A stretch of DNA of 10,112 nt from Euperipatoides rowelli (Eukaryota > Onychophora > Udeonychophora > Euonychophora > Peripatopsidae): the NCBI GenBank assembly GCA_003024985.2, contig PXIH01S0077528.1; one strand, 5' to 3'. The position numbers and the translations under genes are program-made. Below the pieces are notes generated by a model. The model worked only from the letters and a program-made list of their open reading frames with translations. It was not told where the DNA came from and made no database searches. Positions 1 to 8,522 of the stretch are shown here, piece by piece. How positions within the stretch are numbered: position 1 is the stretch's first letter; each line of letters opens with the position of its first letter.

Positions 1-543
1 AATCAATAATGCATATACTGTAGATTATATTTTGGATGGGCAACATTGCAGGAAAGAGTACAAACTTTAAATAGCCTATAATTTATTGTTTTATACCAAA
101 AATAAAAAGCATAGTTTGGGTTATGTGTATATTCAAAAATATAATTAAACAAAAATAAAAAAAAAAAAAAAAAAAAGTCTCAACACAGATCTAATAGTGG
201 AGCCTATCTCTTAAAAACAATCGTGCACTGGCAATTTGAATACAAAAATTTCATTTCTGTCTGTCCTTATGGTGATCAGACTGACATTATGATAAAGTCT
301 CTGTTAAATTTACGATTTTATCCTATGGTTTAATTTGACGAATCAAATATTATATAATATAAAATTATATAATGTATCTCTCACAGCTGTTGTAAGGTAA
401 TGATGTTAATTATACATGTGGTCAATTAAACACTATATGGAAGTTGGAGGTTGTGAATTAGTTCTATGATTGGGGATTTATCTTGACTATGGAAATATTA
501 CCCAGCATGCATTTGTGAGAAATTAGGCTTACCCTAATTTCTA
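1..543. other. AT-rich non-coding stretch with poly-A run
   Basis: No reading frame of note, RNA gene or recognisable repeat family is visible here. The only simple structure is an uninterrupted run of 20 A at 157-176, preceded by further A-rich sequence. Such a run could be the tail of an old retroposed sequence on the plus strand, but I see no recognisable body upstream of it and no clear flanking duplication. Confidence 0.5.
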
Positions 544-570
544 ACACACACACACACACACATATATATA
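544..570. repeat. (AC)n(AT)n microsatellite next to an ambiguous base
   Basis: Nine AC units (544-561) pass into an alternating TA stretch up to 570. It is followed directly by an N at 571. The ambiguity at the end of a compound dinucleotide repeat suggests length variation or a read-through problem during sequencing, so the true length of the repeat may differ. Confidence 0.9.
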
Positions 571-605
571 NTTTATTATGTACTAATACGTTTTATTATG
601 CAACT

Positions 606-780
606 AGTTTAAAAGCCCGTCAAAAATGATGGACATCTTCCTTCTTTGGCTTGCTAAGCCGTCAAAAAGCAAAAAGCGACATCTATGGACAGAAAATAGA
701 GGAAAAACATCTTCGGGTGTCATCGGCTTGCCGAAGATGGATGGACGAGAGCGTGACAGACATCATGACCAAACGTGCTT
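606..780. other. Less AT-rich island with small hairpins
   Basis: This stretch is clearly richer in G and C than the DNA on both sides. It holds a perfect 9-bp inverted repeat (708-716 with 731-739, arm CATCTTCGG) separated by 14 bases, and a smaller GGCTT/AAGCC hairpin near 648-660. The segments starting near 632 and 707 also look like diverged direct copies, sharing ACATCTTC and a following GGCTTGC. No open frame of useful length covers it. It could be a short mobile-element fragment, a promoter or an exon piece; I cannot decide between these. Confidence 0.35.
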
Positions 781-1033
781 TTTATTATAGTTACATAAAA
801 AATTAGGGACAAACCTCTAAAAGAAAAAAAGAAAAAAAAAAGTCACAATTAACATTAAATATGAGTGAAAATAAATTATTGAGTGAGGGAATCCTTTATT
901 AAATTAATACCAGTTTGAATTAATACCATCAATAAACAGCCTACACTAATAATTCTATTAATGTACTCCATAATAGTATAAAAACACTAGCGTCTGGATC
1001 TCGGACCCAACCTTGCCAGCCAGCATATTAGAT
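781..1033. other. AT-rich non-coding stretch
   Basis: A-rich runs (for example near 820-841) and short TTAATACCA-type repeats occur around 900-930. Nothing coding or structured is seen. Confidence 0.4.
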
Positions 1034-1203
1034 GATCTCTAACCTTAACCAAACACTGAACCTAAACTCCAACATGAATATAATTACAAATAAGGATCTC
1101 TAACCTTAACCACACACTGACTCTATTCTCAAATGAATATAATAACAAAATAAAGCATCTTTAACCTTAACTTAGACGGACACTCACTCCAACATAAATA
1201 TTA
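1034..1203. repeat. Three diverged tandem copies of a ~60-bp unit
   Basis: Units begin at 1034, 1095 and 1155. Each opens with a GATCTCTAACCTTAACC-like block, followed by a CACTGA or CACTCACTCC-like block and then AATGAATATAAT-type sequence. The first two are 61 and 60 bp and are clearly related by eye. The third is shorter and more diverged. This is a small minisatellite or a remnant of a longer array. The repeated CTAACCTTAACC resembles a telomere motif but lacks its regular 6-bp period. Confidence 0.65.
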
Positions 1204-1707
1204 AAGCATATTATGAAATATGTAATAAATAAAATAACACACAGTACCACAGGCAGAATTCAAGGCGACCTCTAATTGGTTGTTTTTGGGCTACATGATA
1301 TACTAAGTCTGAGCTACAGACATTTTATATTAAAACATCTAAATCCCGGCTGATTTAAATAACTTTCTAACTAATTTTATATACTATATCGATTAGAATA
1401 AATATTTGACTAAGTAACTTGAACTAAGCACAAATTACTTTATCTTTCTTTATTTTCCATGAGTTGTCTTTAATGTTCAAAATTTCTACTGTATGTAATT
1501 ACTTATTCAATTAATTAGTTTGTTTATTTAAAAAAATAAATTTATTCATACATTTTACTTTATATATACAATTTTTATTTAGAAAGGATGTCAACTTTAA
1601 TATATTGTAGATGAAAATATGTAAATACAATTCAAATTTTTACAAATTTACATATTGCGGAATGTTGAAATTATATGAGTGATATTAGATTTGTCTTTAC
1701 ACACATA
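1204..1707. other. AT-rich non-coding stretch
   Basis: No frame, RNA gene or repeat is recognised here. It is ordinary AT-rich intergenic or intronic DNA with short A and T runs. Confidence 0.4.
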
Positions 1708-1981
1708 CTGTATCTAGCCAGATTCCGATATCTGCCCAGCAATATGGCTGACAGTAATAAGTTGAAATTATCTAGATTAGCGCTCAGCAAAGGATTATTT
1801 CCCTTTTTGATTATCCTAGAATTCAGGGTTACGACAAGGTTAGGACTGTAAAGAATATATACGAAAACCGGCAAGAAAAAAATACTAATTCCACAGGCTA
1901 CTACGTTTTAGCTGTTGCCAAATTGTAACTCCTAACGTTAATTATGTTGGTGGGCAGATAACGGAATCTGACCCTGTATCT
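1708..1981. mobile_element. Candidate MITE: 258-bp element with inverted ends and 8-bp target-site duplication
   Basis: The element spans 1716-1973. Its left end (1716-1742) and right end (1947-1973, reverse-complemented) match at 23 of 27 positions. The core CAGATTCCG is shared exactly, followed by ATCTGCCCA-type sequence. The similarity fades gradually inward for perhaps 15-20 more bases, where most differences look like transitions. The octamer CTGTATCT is present exactly at both outer borders (1708-1715 and 1974-1981), as expected for a target-site duplication. The interior has no transposase frame, so the element would be non-autonomous. Eight-bp duplications occur in hAT, P, Merlin, Zisupton and some Mutator-like families. 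The TA in the centre of the duplication fits some hAT groups, but the ends do not show a clear hAT signature. The superfamily is therefore left open. Confidence 0.72.
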
Positions 1982-2969
1982 TCGTCTAATAGAAATTTAT
2001 GATTTATTAAAAATATTTCGGCAATTTTTAAGACTCCCTTCTCTGATTATTTCACCTCTTGATTATCAGAGGGTTGGAGCATAATAGCAGGACTTAGGGT
2101 TCAAGGGTAAGGTTAGAACAGTAGAAATAAAATAAGGCTGCTATCCAATTCAATCATGAGAAATTAATAAATGCTGTGGGTTATTTATAAATGCTTGTGA
2201 AAAATCCAGGAAGGGGGGGGGGGGGGGGGGGAGAAGTTAAAAAGAACCAATATTTCAACCATACTAAGAAAAATTAAAATCATATGGACATAATATTATG
2301 TTAAATTATATTAAAATAGTAACTACTTACTTATTCATCCAGAATTTATATACTCATAGTATTTGTCTAAAGTTAACAGTTTAATATACTCATATTGTTT
2401 TGTTAATTTATTTATATAGCCAAAACCACGTGAAAGTAATCTTTTTATTCTATTCAAAATGTTTTCTTTATTTGAAAAGATGTCAGTAGGTTTAAAATTT
2501 AGCACAAATTTCATCAATTTAAGCAAATATTTTCTGTTTTTGTATTGATCGTTTTAATTTCTCTCAAAATGTTCACGTGCTAATTACTTCGTTAATTACC
2601 TTATCATTCCCTATTCATTAGTCAAGGTTTCTAAAGCTATAACTGGAATATAACTTTCATAACTAGAAAAGTTGATAAACTGTTTAACAGACAATAATAA
2701 TTCATTGTGATATCTTATTTGTGTGCTGCAGGCCAATGAGCTAGGCCTACTCAAAAAACATAAATTAAAGTTTTTTTTTTTTTTTATAAAAAAATAAGAA
2801 ATTTATTTAACATACTGTAAATAATATAATAAATAATTCATTTTACATTTTTATTGTGTCTTTCAAATTTATAAACTCTTTTACTTTGAATGTAGAATAT
2901 TTTCCTTGGTATTAAAAAAAAAACAACAAAAAAAAACGATAATCTTTAAATTTTAATTTTTCTTGTTTA
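1982..2969. other. AT-rich non-coding stretch
   Basis: No gene is supported. It holds a G19 run (2213-2231), a T15 run (2771-2785) and A-rich DNA around 2913-2936. A 63-codon minus-strand frame at 2335-2526 has simple AT-driven composition (Lys, Asn, Ile, Tyr) and no recognised domain. Segments near 1810-1850 and 2085-2125 share GGTT..AAGGTTAG-like words and may be weakly related. Confidence 0.4.
2213..2231 (+). repeat. G19 homopolymer
   Basis: Nineteen consecutive G bases lie in a strongly AT-rich setting. Such a run can form G-quadruplexes and is prone to slippage during replication and sequencing, so the length should be regarded as approximate. Confidence 0.9.
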
Positions 2970-2970
2970 C

Positions 2971-3032
2971 CACTCGGAGTCGAACCAGACCAGATTCCAG
3001 GCTTTATAGTCGAGCACTGATCTCACTTGACT
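2971..3032 (-). repeat. tRNA-like segment (possible tRNA-derived SINE head or tRNA relic)
   Basis: Read on the minus strand, 2976-2986 is GGTTCGACTCC, a perfect match to the RNA polymerase III B-box consensus GGTTCGANNCC. About 27 bases upstream (3013-3023) is AGATCAGTGCT, close to the A-box/D-arm word AGCTCAGTGGT. A CTCGACTATAAAG stretch lies between them, where an anticodon arm would be. The T-stem pairs poorly, and I cannot build a full cloverleaf or acceptor stem, so a working tRNA gene is unlikely. The layout fits the promoter head of a tRNA-derived SINE or a decayed tRNA copy. No clear SINE body or tail follows; the downstream minus-strand sequence turns into AT-rich DNA. Confidence 0.45.
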
Positions 3033-3816
3033 CCCTCCCCCCCATCCTCCCAAGGGCAAAAATTAAAATTAATTTATCAACTATATTATTTGCAGGCAAT
3101 AACAATAAATTGAACTTTGAATTGTGAAATTTCTACCATCTACATTGTCTACATTCTTGGACTTATGCCACTGTCATAACAGCAAAACAACAACAACAAA
3201 TATTAACAGATAATGCTACAAGATCATTAATTCTTTATTAACTTATATAAAATGCATATATTTATAATGACAAACTTTATTAAACATATCTATTTTCAAT
3301 TAAAAAAAAAAAAAGCAAATTCTATGCGCTGGCCTTTCATAAATCATTGTTTTTTTTAAAATTGTTATTACCGTACCAAAATTTATTTGAATTTAGTACT
3401 TACAATATGTAGCTAAGTTATCACCTCCCCCCCCCCCCCACACACCTTCCTTAATAATAAACTAAAAATAATCGATAACCATTATAATAAATAATAGGCT
3501 TGAAACTTGTATTGTACAATATTTACTCTATAAGTGTATCCATGTCCATTTTAAATAAATAATTTATTATTCCATCAAACATTAAAGATAATTTTCTTAA
3601 AAAATGCTTACAGTATTAAAAATGATATACTATTCTATATGAACTGCTGTAGTCATTATTTTTTTACCAATGATAAACCTAAAAGGCATTTTAAACTAAA
3701 CTTTGAATAAAAGTCAAATTTTAAGAAAATCTCCATTTTCAAATAATAATAAAAAAAAAAAATCCAAATCAGGAGATCACAAAATAGAGGTTTGGGCTAG
3801 ACTGTAAAAATCACAA
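3033..3816. other. AT-rich non-coding stretch with C-rich runs
   Basis: No gene is visible. The stretch contains a C7 run (3037-3043), a C13 run followed by ACACACACC (3427-3447) and several A and T runs. The last 60-90 bp before 3817 are unique flank to the tandem duplication that follows. Confidence 0.4.
3427..3439 (+). repeat. C13 homopolymer
   Basis: Thirteen C bases sit in AT-rich DNA. This is one of three long G/C runs in the window and is likely to vary in length. Confidence 0.85.
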
Positions 3817-4553
3817 GTTATTGTAACATAGTAGAAAGAAATTGATGAATCTGGCCCACTCACTTCCACCTTATGCCCCACCCACTTACGGTTTAAGGAG
3901 GTGTCAATTCCAGTACATCTGGCCCCATCCAGTTCTTTCCAAGATGGTATCATTTCCGTTCCTGTATAATGTGTTTTTGTGCCCATATATGGTATGAAGC
4001 TTTCACATTTCAAGATAGTGGCCCTTCTTATAATGTCATATATAGGCATAAAATCCCCTATGTTTAAGAAACAGGAACTACAAGTGCCACTTGTAGTTCC
4101 TGTTTCTTGAAAAGACCCGGATAAGGTCAGAATCATATTTTCCTTCTACTTAATATCACAATTTCACTTCCCTATACTTTGAACAAACCATTCTTGTTGA
4201 CATAAAAGACACCTNTTCTTCTTTTTTATTTATAAACTCATGCAACAATTGTGATGAGTGATTTCATTCTATTCAAACTACATCATAGTTCTTCTAAATA
4301 TTCTCCCCTGACAATTTAAACAAGCATTCATAACTGAACACTACAAATCACATGCTAACGCATTCTACATCTTATCTCAATATAGCTACTACATCCCATT
4401 ATTTGAAGTAAAAATTTGATTGTATTTATTTTGCCCATTTTGATTATTATTTTTTCTTTTATTAAAAGAAAAGTTTATCATACATAGTATATCATCGATT
4501 CAATACAAGCTTCTTTACAAAAATACTTTTTGAATAATATTTTTTTCCTTTTT
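3817..4553. repeat. Tandem duplication, copy A (737-bp unit)
   Basis: This unit runs from GTTATTGTAACATAG to a T-rich end and is repeated directly afterwards with the same start word at 4554. By eye the two copies differ at about 20 bases plus a few small length changes in T runs, so they are about 97% identical. On the minus strand this copy has a 119-codon frame (4136 to 3777) whose last 13 codons lie outside the unit. The product is not recognised, and the frame is broken in copy B, so I do not call it a gene. An N occurs at 4215, where copy B has A. Confidence 0.93.
4066..4108. repeat. 43-bp perfect palindrome in copy A
   Basis: The left arm (4066-4086, starting AAGAAACAGGAAC) and right arm (4088-4108) are exact reverse complements over 21 bases around a single central C at 4087. 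As single strand it would fold into a tight hairpin; in the duplex it could extrude as a cruciform. It lies inside the minus-strand frame of the unit. Confidence 0.95.
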
Positions 4554-5287
4554 GTTATTGTAACATAGTAGAAAGAAATTGATGATTCTGGCCCACTCAC
4601 TTCCGCCTTATGCCCCACCCACTTCCGGTTTAAGGAGGTGTCAATTCCAGTATATCTGGCCCCATCCAGTTCTTTTTAAGTTGGTGGCATTTCCGTTCCT
4701 GTATAATGTGTTTTTGTGCCCATATATGGTATGAAGATTTCACATTTCAAGATAGTGGCCCTTCTTATAATGTCATATATAGGCATAAAATCCCCTATGT
4801 TTAAGAAACAGGAACTACAAATGCCACTTGTAGTACCTGTTTCTTGAAAAGACCCGGATAAGGTCAGAATCATATTTTCCTTCTACTTAACATCATAATC
4901 TCACTTCCCTATACTTTGAACAAACCATTCTTGTTGACATAAAAGACACCTATTCTTCTTTTTTATTTATAAACTCATGCAACAATTGTGATGAGTGATT
5001 TCATTCTATTCAAACTACATCATAGTTCTTCTAAATATTCTCCCCTGACAATTTAAAAAAGCATTCATAACTGAACACTACAAATCACACGCTAACGCAT
5101 TCTACATCTTATCTCAATATAGCTACTACATCCCATTATTTGAAGTAAAAATTTGATTGTATTTTTTTGCCCATTTTTTTATTATTTTTTCTTTTATTAA
5201 AAGAAAAGTTTATCATACATAGTATATCATCGATTCAATATAAGCTTCTTTACAAAAATAATTTTTGAATAATTTTTTTTCCTTTTT
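4554..5287. repeat. Tandem duplication, copy B (734-bp unit)
   Basis: This is the second head-to-tail copy of the 737-bp unit. It ends in the T-rich CCTTTTTAAA next to the 3' side of the minus-strand retrotransposon. The frame that is open in copy A stops early here: substitutions around 4676-4690 change a Trp-containing segment to a TAA stop, leaving 65 codons. No inverted ends or flanking duplication were found for the unit. It may be the 3' untranslated part of the neighbouring retrotransposon, duplicated, or an independent repeat. Confidence 0.93.
4803..4845. repeat. 43-bp imperfect palindrome in copy B
   Basis: This is the equivalent of the copy A palindrome. Two substitutions, at about 4821 and 4835, make two of the 21 arm pairs mismatch. 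The hairpin therefore predates the duplication and has since been weakened in this copy. Confidence 0.9.
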
Positions 5288-5370
5288 AAATATAACAAAT
5301 AAACACAACAACCACTAAAGAAAATATATATTACTCATATTGTTGCAATAACCTCACATATACTCTCAGG

Positions 5371-6060
5371 TCAATACTTCCTGACCTCCTCATCTTTCAA
5401 ACAAAAAGTATCTCTAGTATATAGATATTGCAACTGAGCAGAAATTTGGTCATCTAATGTCATAACAACCCCTATTTTTCCAGATGGCAAAGAAAATCGC
5501 CATTATATATTTAAAAACACAGGTATAATACTAAAAATCAAACATTTGAAGAATTTCTCTATGTCAAAAATACCACTTATTTTTCTACAGTATTTAACAA
5601 TCACTGATTTGATTACCCTATAACCTGAGAACAAATATCCCATAGTATCGACATCTGAATCACAAAAAAAACATAATTAAATTAATACTTCCATCCTTTA
5701 ATATGTTCCTTCTCCTAAGATCAACCAGAGTTGGAAGGATTTAAACATTTTCACCACTTTTAAATAACCATCCTATTCCTATAATTTTTAAACCTCTGAT
5801 TTTCACTCATTCTCTTTTTAAAATATGAGGCATATATTACTGGTTGTGGATTCTCCTCATCTCTAATCTCATAATAATTTGCAATCCATTTTTTTTAACA
5901 AACTGATCTGTTGCCAATATAGGGTAAAACAAACATCTACTCAGTAACTTTGAAGTAGTACAATTTTTCTATATCATATTGTGCATTACTGTTCTATTTA
6001 GTAATTTTATATTGAGCAACTGAAAACCACCTATCTTTTCTGGATAACAGCTTTGTGAAT
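5371..6060 (-). pseudogene. ORF2 part: post-RT region and Cys-containing C-terminus relic
   Basis: IGGFQLLNIKLLNR (6034 onward) matches the GGL.L.ni block downstream of the RT in L1/Tx1-type proteins. A 42-codon open run (5888-5763) follows, and then from 5664 CDSDVDTMGYLFSGYRVI. This resembles the zf-RVT pattern C..C....E...HLF..C, with several Cys/His replaced, for example Tyr where His and Cys are expected. After one in-frame stop (5505-5503) the frame stays open to a TGA at 5373-5371. The 83 bp to the tandem repeat would be 3' untranslated sequence. Confidence 0.65.
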
Positions 6061-6157
6061 AGCCAGTATCTTATATTTCCCAAAAATTGCTACAAAAATA
6101 GTCTGCTCAGCCTTAAAAATAGACTCTGACTAATAATAGTAAATGGCATATAAAAAA

Positions 6158-7135
6158 TCAACTTGGCACAACAATAGTATTTATCAATGCAACCCTTTCC
6201 ATCCAATCCTTAGTTGCCAGTGCTATTCTATCCAACTTATGTTTAATACTAACTAAAAGATCTTTAACTATGGTCTTCAACAGACCCCCAACTCCCTTTA
6301 TAGGAAACATAATACCCAATATTTTAGTATGTGTCCCATGCACAATCACATTACCTGCATTACCTTTTACTCGCCCATTCTAATGTCATAAACATAAGAC
6401 TTTTCAAGATTTATATTAGATCCTGTTAATTTATTAAATTATTGAAATATATCTAATATCATAATAATTAAACCCCTTTTATTGCCCTTTCCAATTTTAA
6501 AACTAATTCAAGTACATATAATGAATATAAAGCTGCTGACAGAGAAGAGCCCTGCAACAAAGAATCTTTCAATGGAAAAAAATTGGCATAAACCTTCTTA
6601 TTCCGAAAAGCAATACTTTTATCTCTTATCAGAACAACTATAAGCCTAGTTGTACTATTGTTACCCAAGTACTTATAAATAAGATATGAGATAAGGCATA
6701 GACACTTTATCGAAAGCTTTCCTCATATCCGCCCTAAATAACATAGGCCCTAATCTTGAATTTATATTATGCTCACCAAATAGCAGGTGATAGTATATCG
6801 ATGCTCTTTGAATGTTTCAACCCTTAACCCCAAATACATTTGAGGGCAGGATTTGATCTAAATATTTATTGTACCTCAATAACATAATCTTTGATATAAA
6901 TTTAATGTCCTGATTCATGAATGATATTGGCCTTATACGATAAATCGCCACCGAATTATTACTGTTTTTATCTATGCAAAGCATTTTTAAGAACACTCTA
7001 TTTTGCTTCACCATAATCACTCACCATAGTCACTCTCTAAAATATAACTATAAAATGACAACAGTATATTCAACATCTGTAAATTCATATGCCTATTAGA
7101 ACTCTTTCAATTCATCAATTGAAATATTGGCACTC
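6158..7135 (-). pseudogene. ORF2 part: reverse transcriptase domain relic, YxDD block missing
   Basis: The segment ISIDELKEF (about 7120) matches the entry block before the palm. IRPISFMNQDIKFISKIM (6936 onward) is the RPISLLN.D.KI..K block, followed by LDQILPSNVFGVKG (the ILP...Q.GF.kgR block). Past a stop, LFRADMRKAFDKVSMPYL is motif A with its first catalytic Asp encoded at 6729-6727. QGSSLSAALYSLYV (6554 onward) is motif B. Just after IKGV (6470) the sequence jumps within a few codons to ILDIFQ, then FNKLTGSNINLEKS (about 6457-6390), the thumb-side block. The 30-40 residues that should lie between, with YxDD, are absent. ILGIMF (around 6310) and ERVALINTIV (around 6180) are the following LGi.f and L..R..liN blocks. 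Confidence 0.85.
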
Positions 7136-7210
7136 ATAAAATCATTATCAATAACTGCTGACACAGACACACAAGACCTAGACTTATCACATAAAATTAT
7201 TCATCATACA

Positions 7211-7640
7211 TTATATACCCGATCCCCCCCCCCCCCAACTGTGATTAACCACTCTTTCTATATGATACTGTTGCATAACATTCACAATATTAAGATTATC
7301 ACAAATGAAGTTCTCCCCATCTCTTAGCACATTCACCTCTGAAGTTTTTTTATTCTCCCTCAACCTTTTATATAAAATATTAGATGAAGTATCCTATGTA
7401 ATAAACCTATCTCTTTTTAACTTATACATTAATTGATTGTGCAACACACTTTCCAAATACTCAATTCTTCTCTTAACCTCAATTGTAAATTGATCACTAT
7501 TCCCTCCTTCATTTTAAGCACCTTAATAATTTGATGATATAAATTACTCAATTCTACAGATATCCTATTATCTTTTACTTGCTTTTTAGCTACTGTTTTA
7601 TATGCTACAGCCTTTATACCAACACATAGCAGGATTAGTA
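7211..7640 (-). pseudogene. ORF2 part: linker between endonuclease and reverse transcriptase
   Basis: An open Lys-rich run (7620-7501) is followed after a frameshift by a helical segment with IEVKRRIEYLESVL. Then, past a single TAG at 7396-7394, comes DTSSNILYKRLRENKKTSEV and VLRDGENFICDNLNIVNVM. The pattern (D..S..F/Y, then a Lys-rich segment, then L.DG......I...M..YY) is the standard region just before the RT in L1/Tx1-type ORF2. The run ends at a C13 homopolymer (G13 in the sense direction) and a TAA at 7213-7211. Confidence 0.75.
7224..7236 (-). repeat. C13 homopolymer (G13 in ORF2 sense)
   Basis: The run sits inside the ORF2 relic, where it would encode a row of Gly. A working ORF is unlikely to have carried a tract this unstable, so it probably expanded after insertion. 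Its length decides the frame downstream. Confidence 0.85.
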
Positions 7641-7648
7641 CCCATCTA

Positions 7649-8330
7649 CATTACATCCATATAATTATTTAACTCAAGCATCAGGCCCCATCTAGGAAAA
7701 TACCCCCTAACATTATCAACATAAAGCTTACAACATTCAACTAACACATGATCTGTACAGGGATATATATACTTGCAGACTATAGCCTAGTCCTTGTGAT
7801 ATCGCCACTCTGTCCAGCCTATTGTTTTGTACATGCACAGCAAGTCTGGTGGGTTGTTCCTGCATTCTCAACACCACTGCCAAGTCCAACAATCCACGTT
7901 TAATCAAGAATTTTGCAAATATATTATGTTTAATTGTATTCTTTACATTATTATAGCACTAACTACCATCTGCTTAATCAAGTTATTCAACTTTCTATAA
8001 TACACCAATCTCAATGCAGATAGCCTACTATTGGAAAATGTACTTTGAAAAACACAAGCAAATCACCATCCACATCCACAACTATGTACATCAATCTTTC
8101 ATCAACACGGAAGACACATTCTAACATTACAAATAAAATTGCGTTTTACCAATATTGTCATACTGGCTTTTGCGGTTAAGGCTCTTGCTTCATAAACTTC
8201 AAAATAAACATTTTAGTCTTCTCCATAAATTCCATAGGTCGGCTAATTTTACTTTTATCACAAAACACAAATTAGGCATTAGAGATATTAGTTTTTTAGC
8301 GATTATGCAACTACAAAAACCTCTTACATT
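7649..8330 (-). pseudogene. ORF2 part: apurinic/apyrimidinic endonuclease domain relic
   Basis: Several APE-family landmarks follow in order. Near 8310-8290 is a broken FL*LHNR, which may be a relic of the FLQE-type block that carries the metal-binding Glu. At 8161 begins a run containing ILVKRNF, then DERLMYIVVDVDGDLLVFF (from 8103), the usual strand pair before the NvHaPN block. From 7949 a 66-codon open run contains GLLDLAVVLR and then NRLDRVAIS, the R-L-D-R block. A frameshift near 7752 leads to TDHVLVECC, where Asp-His matches the terminal SDH catalytic pair. Asp and His are kept, while the N-terminal Asn and Glu are not clearly readable. Confidence 0.8.
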
Positions 8331-8522
8331 TAAAGAACAAATGGTATTTTTTTTTCTGCCAAAATAACTGGGCATTTAAGTAATAATTTCAGTTTGTGCA
8401 AGAAACCAATGGAAAAACAAAACAAACCAATATGAATCATTTTATCCTGAGATAATATTTATAAAAATCAATAATGTAAATGAAAATGGTGCTATTTCGC
8501 AACACCTAAGATACAAGACCTG

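Larger units (their letters stand above)
5371..8440 (-). pseudogene. ORF2 relic: endonuclease-reverse transcriptase of a non-LTR element
   Basis: The reading frame can be followed in pieces over about 3.07 kb (roughly 1,020 codons, slightly short for an L1/Tx1 ORF2). The likely start is the ATG at 8440-8438, which is 82 bp after the ORF1 stop; the final stop is the TGA at 5373-5371. The protein would have nicked target DNA and copied element RNA into the nick. Open pieces include 8103-8014, 7949-7752, 7756-7649, 7620-7501, 7498-7214 (one stop), 7020-6817, 6668-6468, 6349-6158, 6031-5972, 5888-5760 and 5664-5374 (one stop). Each break is a small shift or a single stop typical of neutral decay. 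No RNase H domain is recognised. The start is the least certain part, since the first 300 bp are badly eroded. Confidence 0.87.

Noticed and set aside
1034-1203. Interstitial telomere repeat
   Set aside because: The CTAACCTTAACC words recur every 60 bp rather than every 6 bp and are embedded in unrelated sequence.
1671-1874. Minus-strand 67-codon frame
   Set aside because: It straddles the border of the candidate MITE and has no recognised domain.
2335-2526. Minus-strand 63-codon frame
   Set aside because: Its Lys/Asn/Ile/Tyr-rich composition is what AT-rich DNA gives by chance. It starts from TTG and shows no recognised domain. A GTAAGT word follows just after the stop, but that alone does not make an exon.
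4066-4108. Bacterial-type terminator or CRISPR-like repeat
   Set aside because: The genome is eukaryotic in character. The palindrome occurs once per 737-bp unit, with no spacer array.
3817-5287. Long terminal repeats of an LTR element
   Set aside because: The two copies abut directly with no internal region, and there are no TG...CA ends or primer-binding site.
7127-7327. Plus-strand 66-codon frame
   Set aside because: It overlaps the ORF2 linker relic and includes a run of Pro from the C13 tract. No domain is seen.
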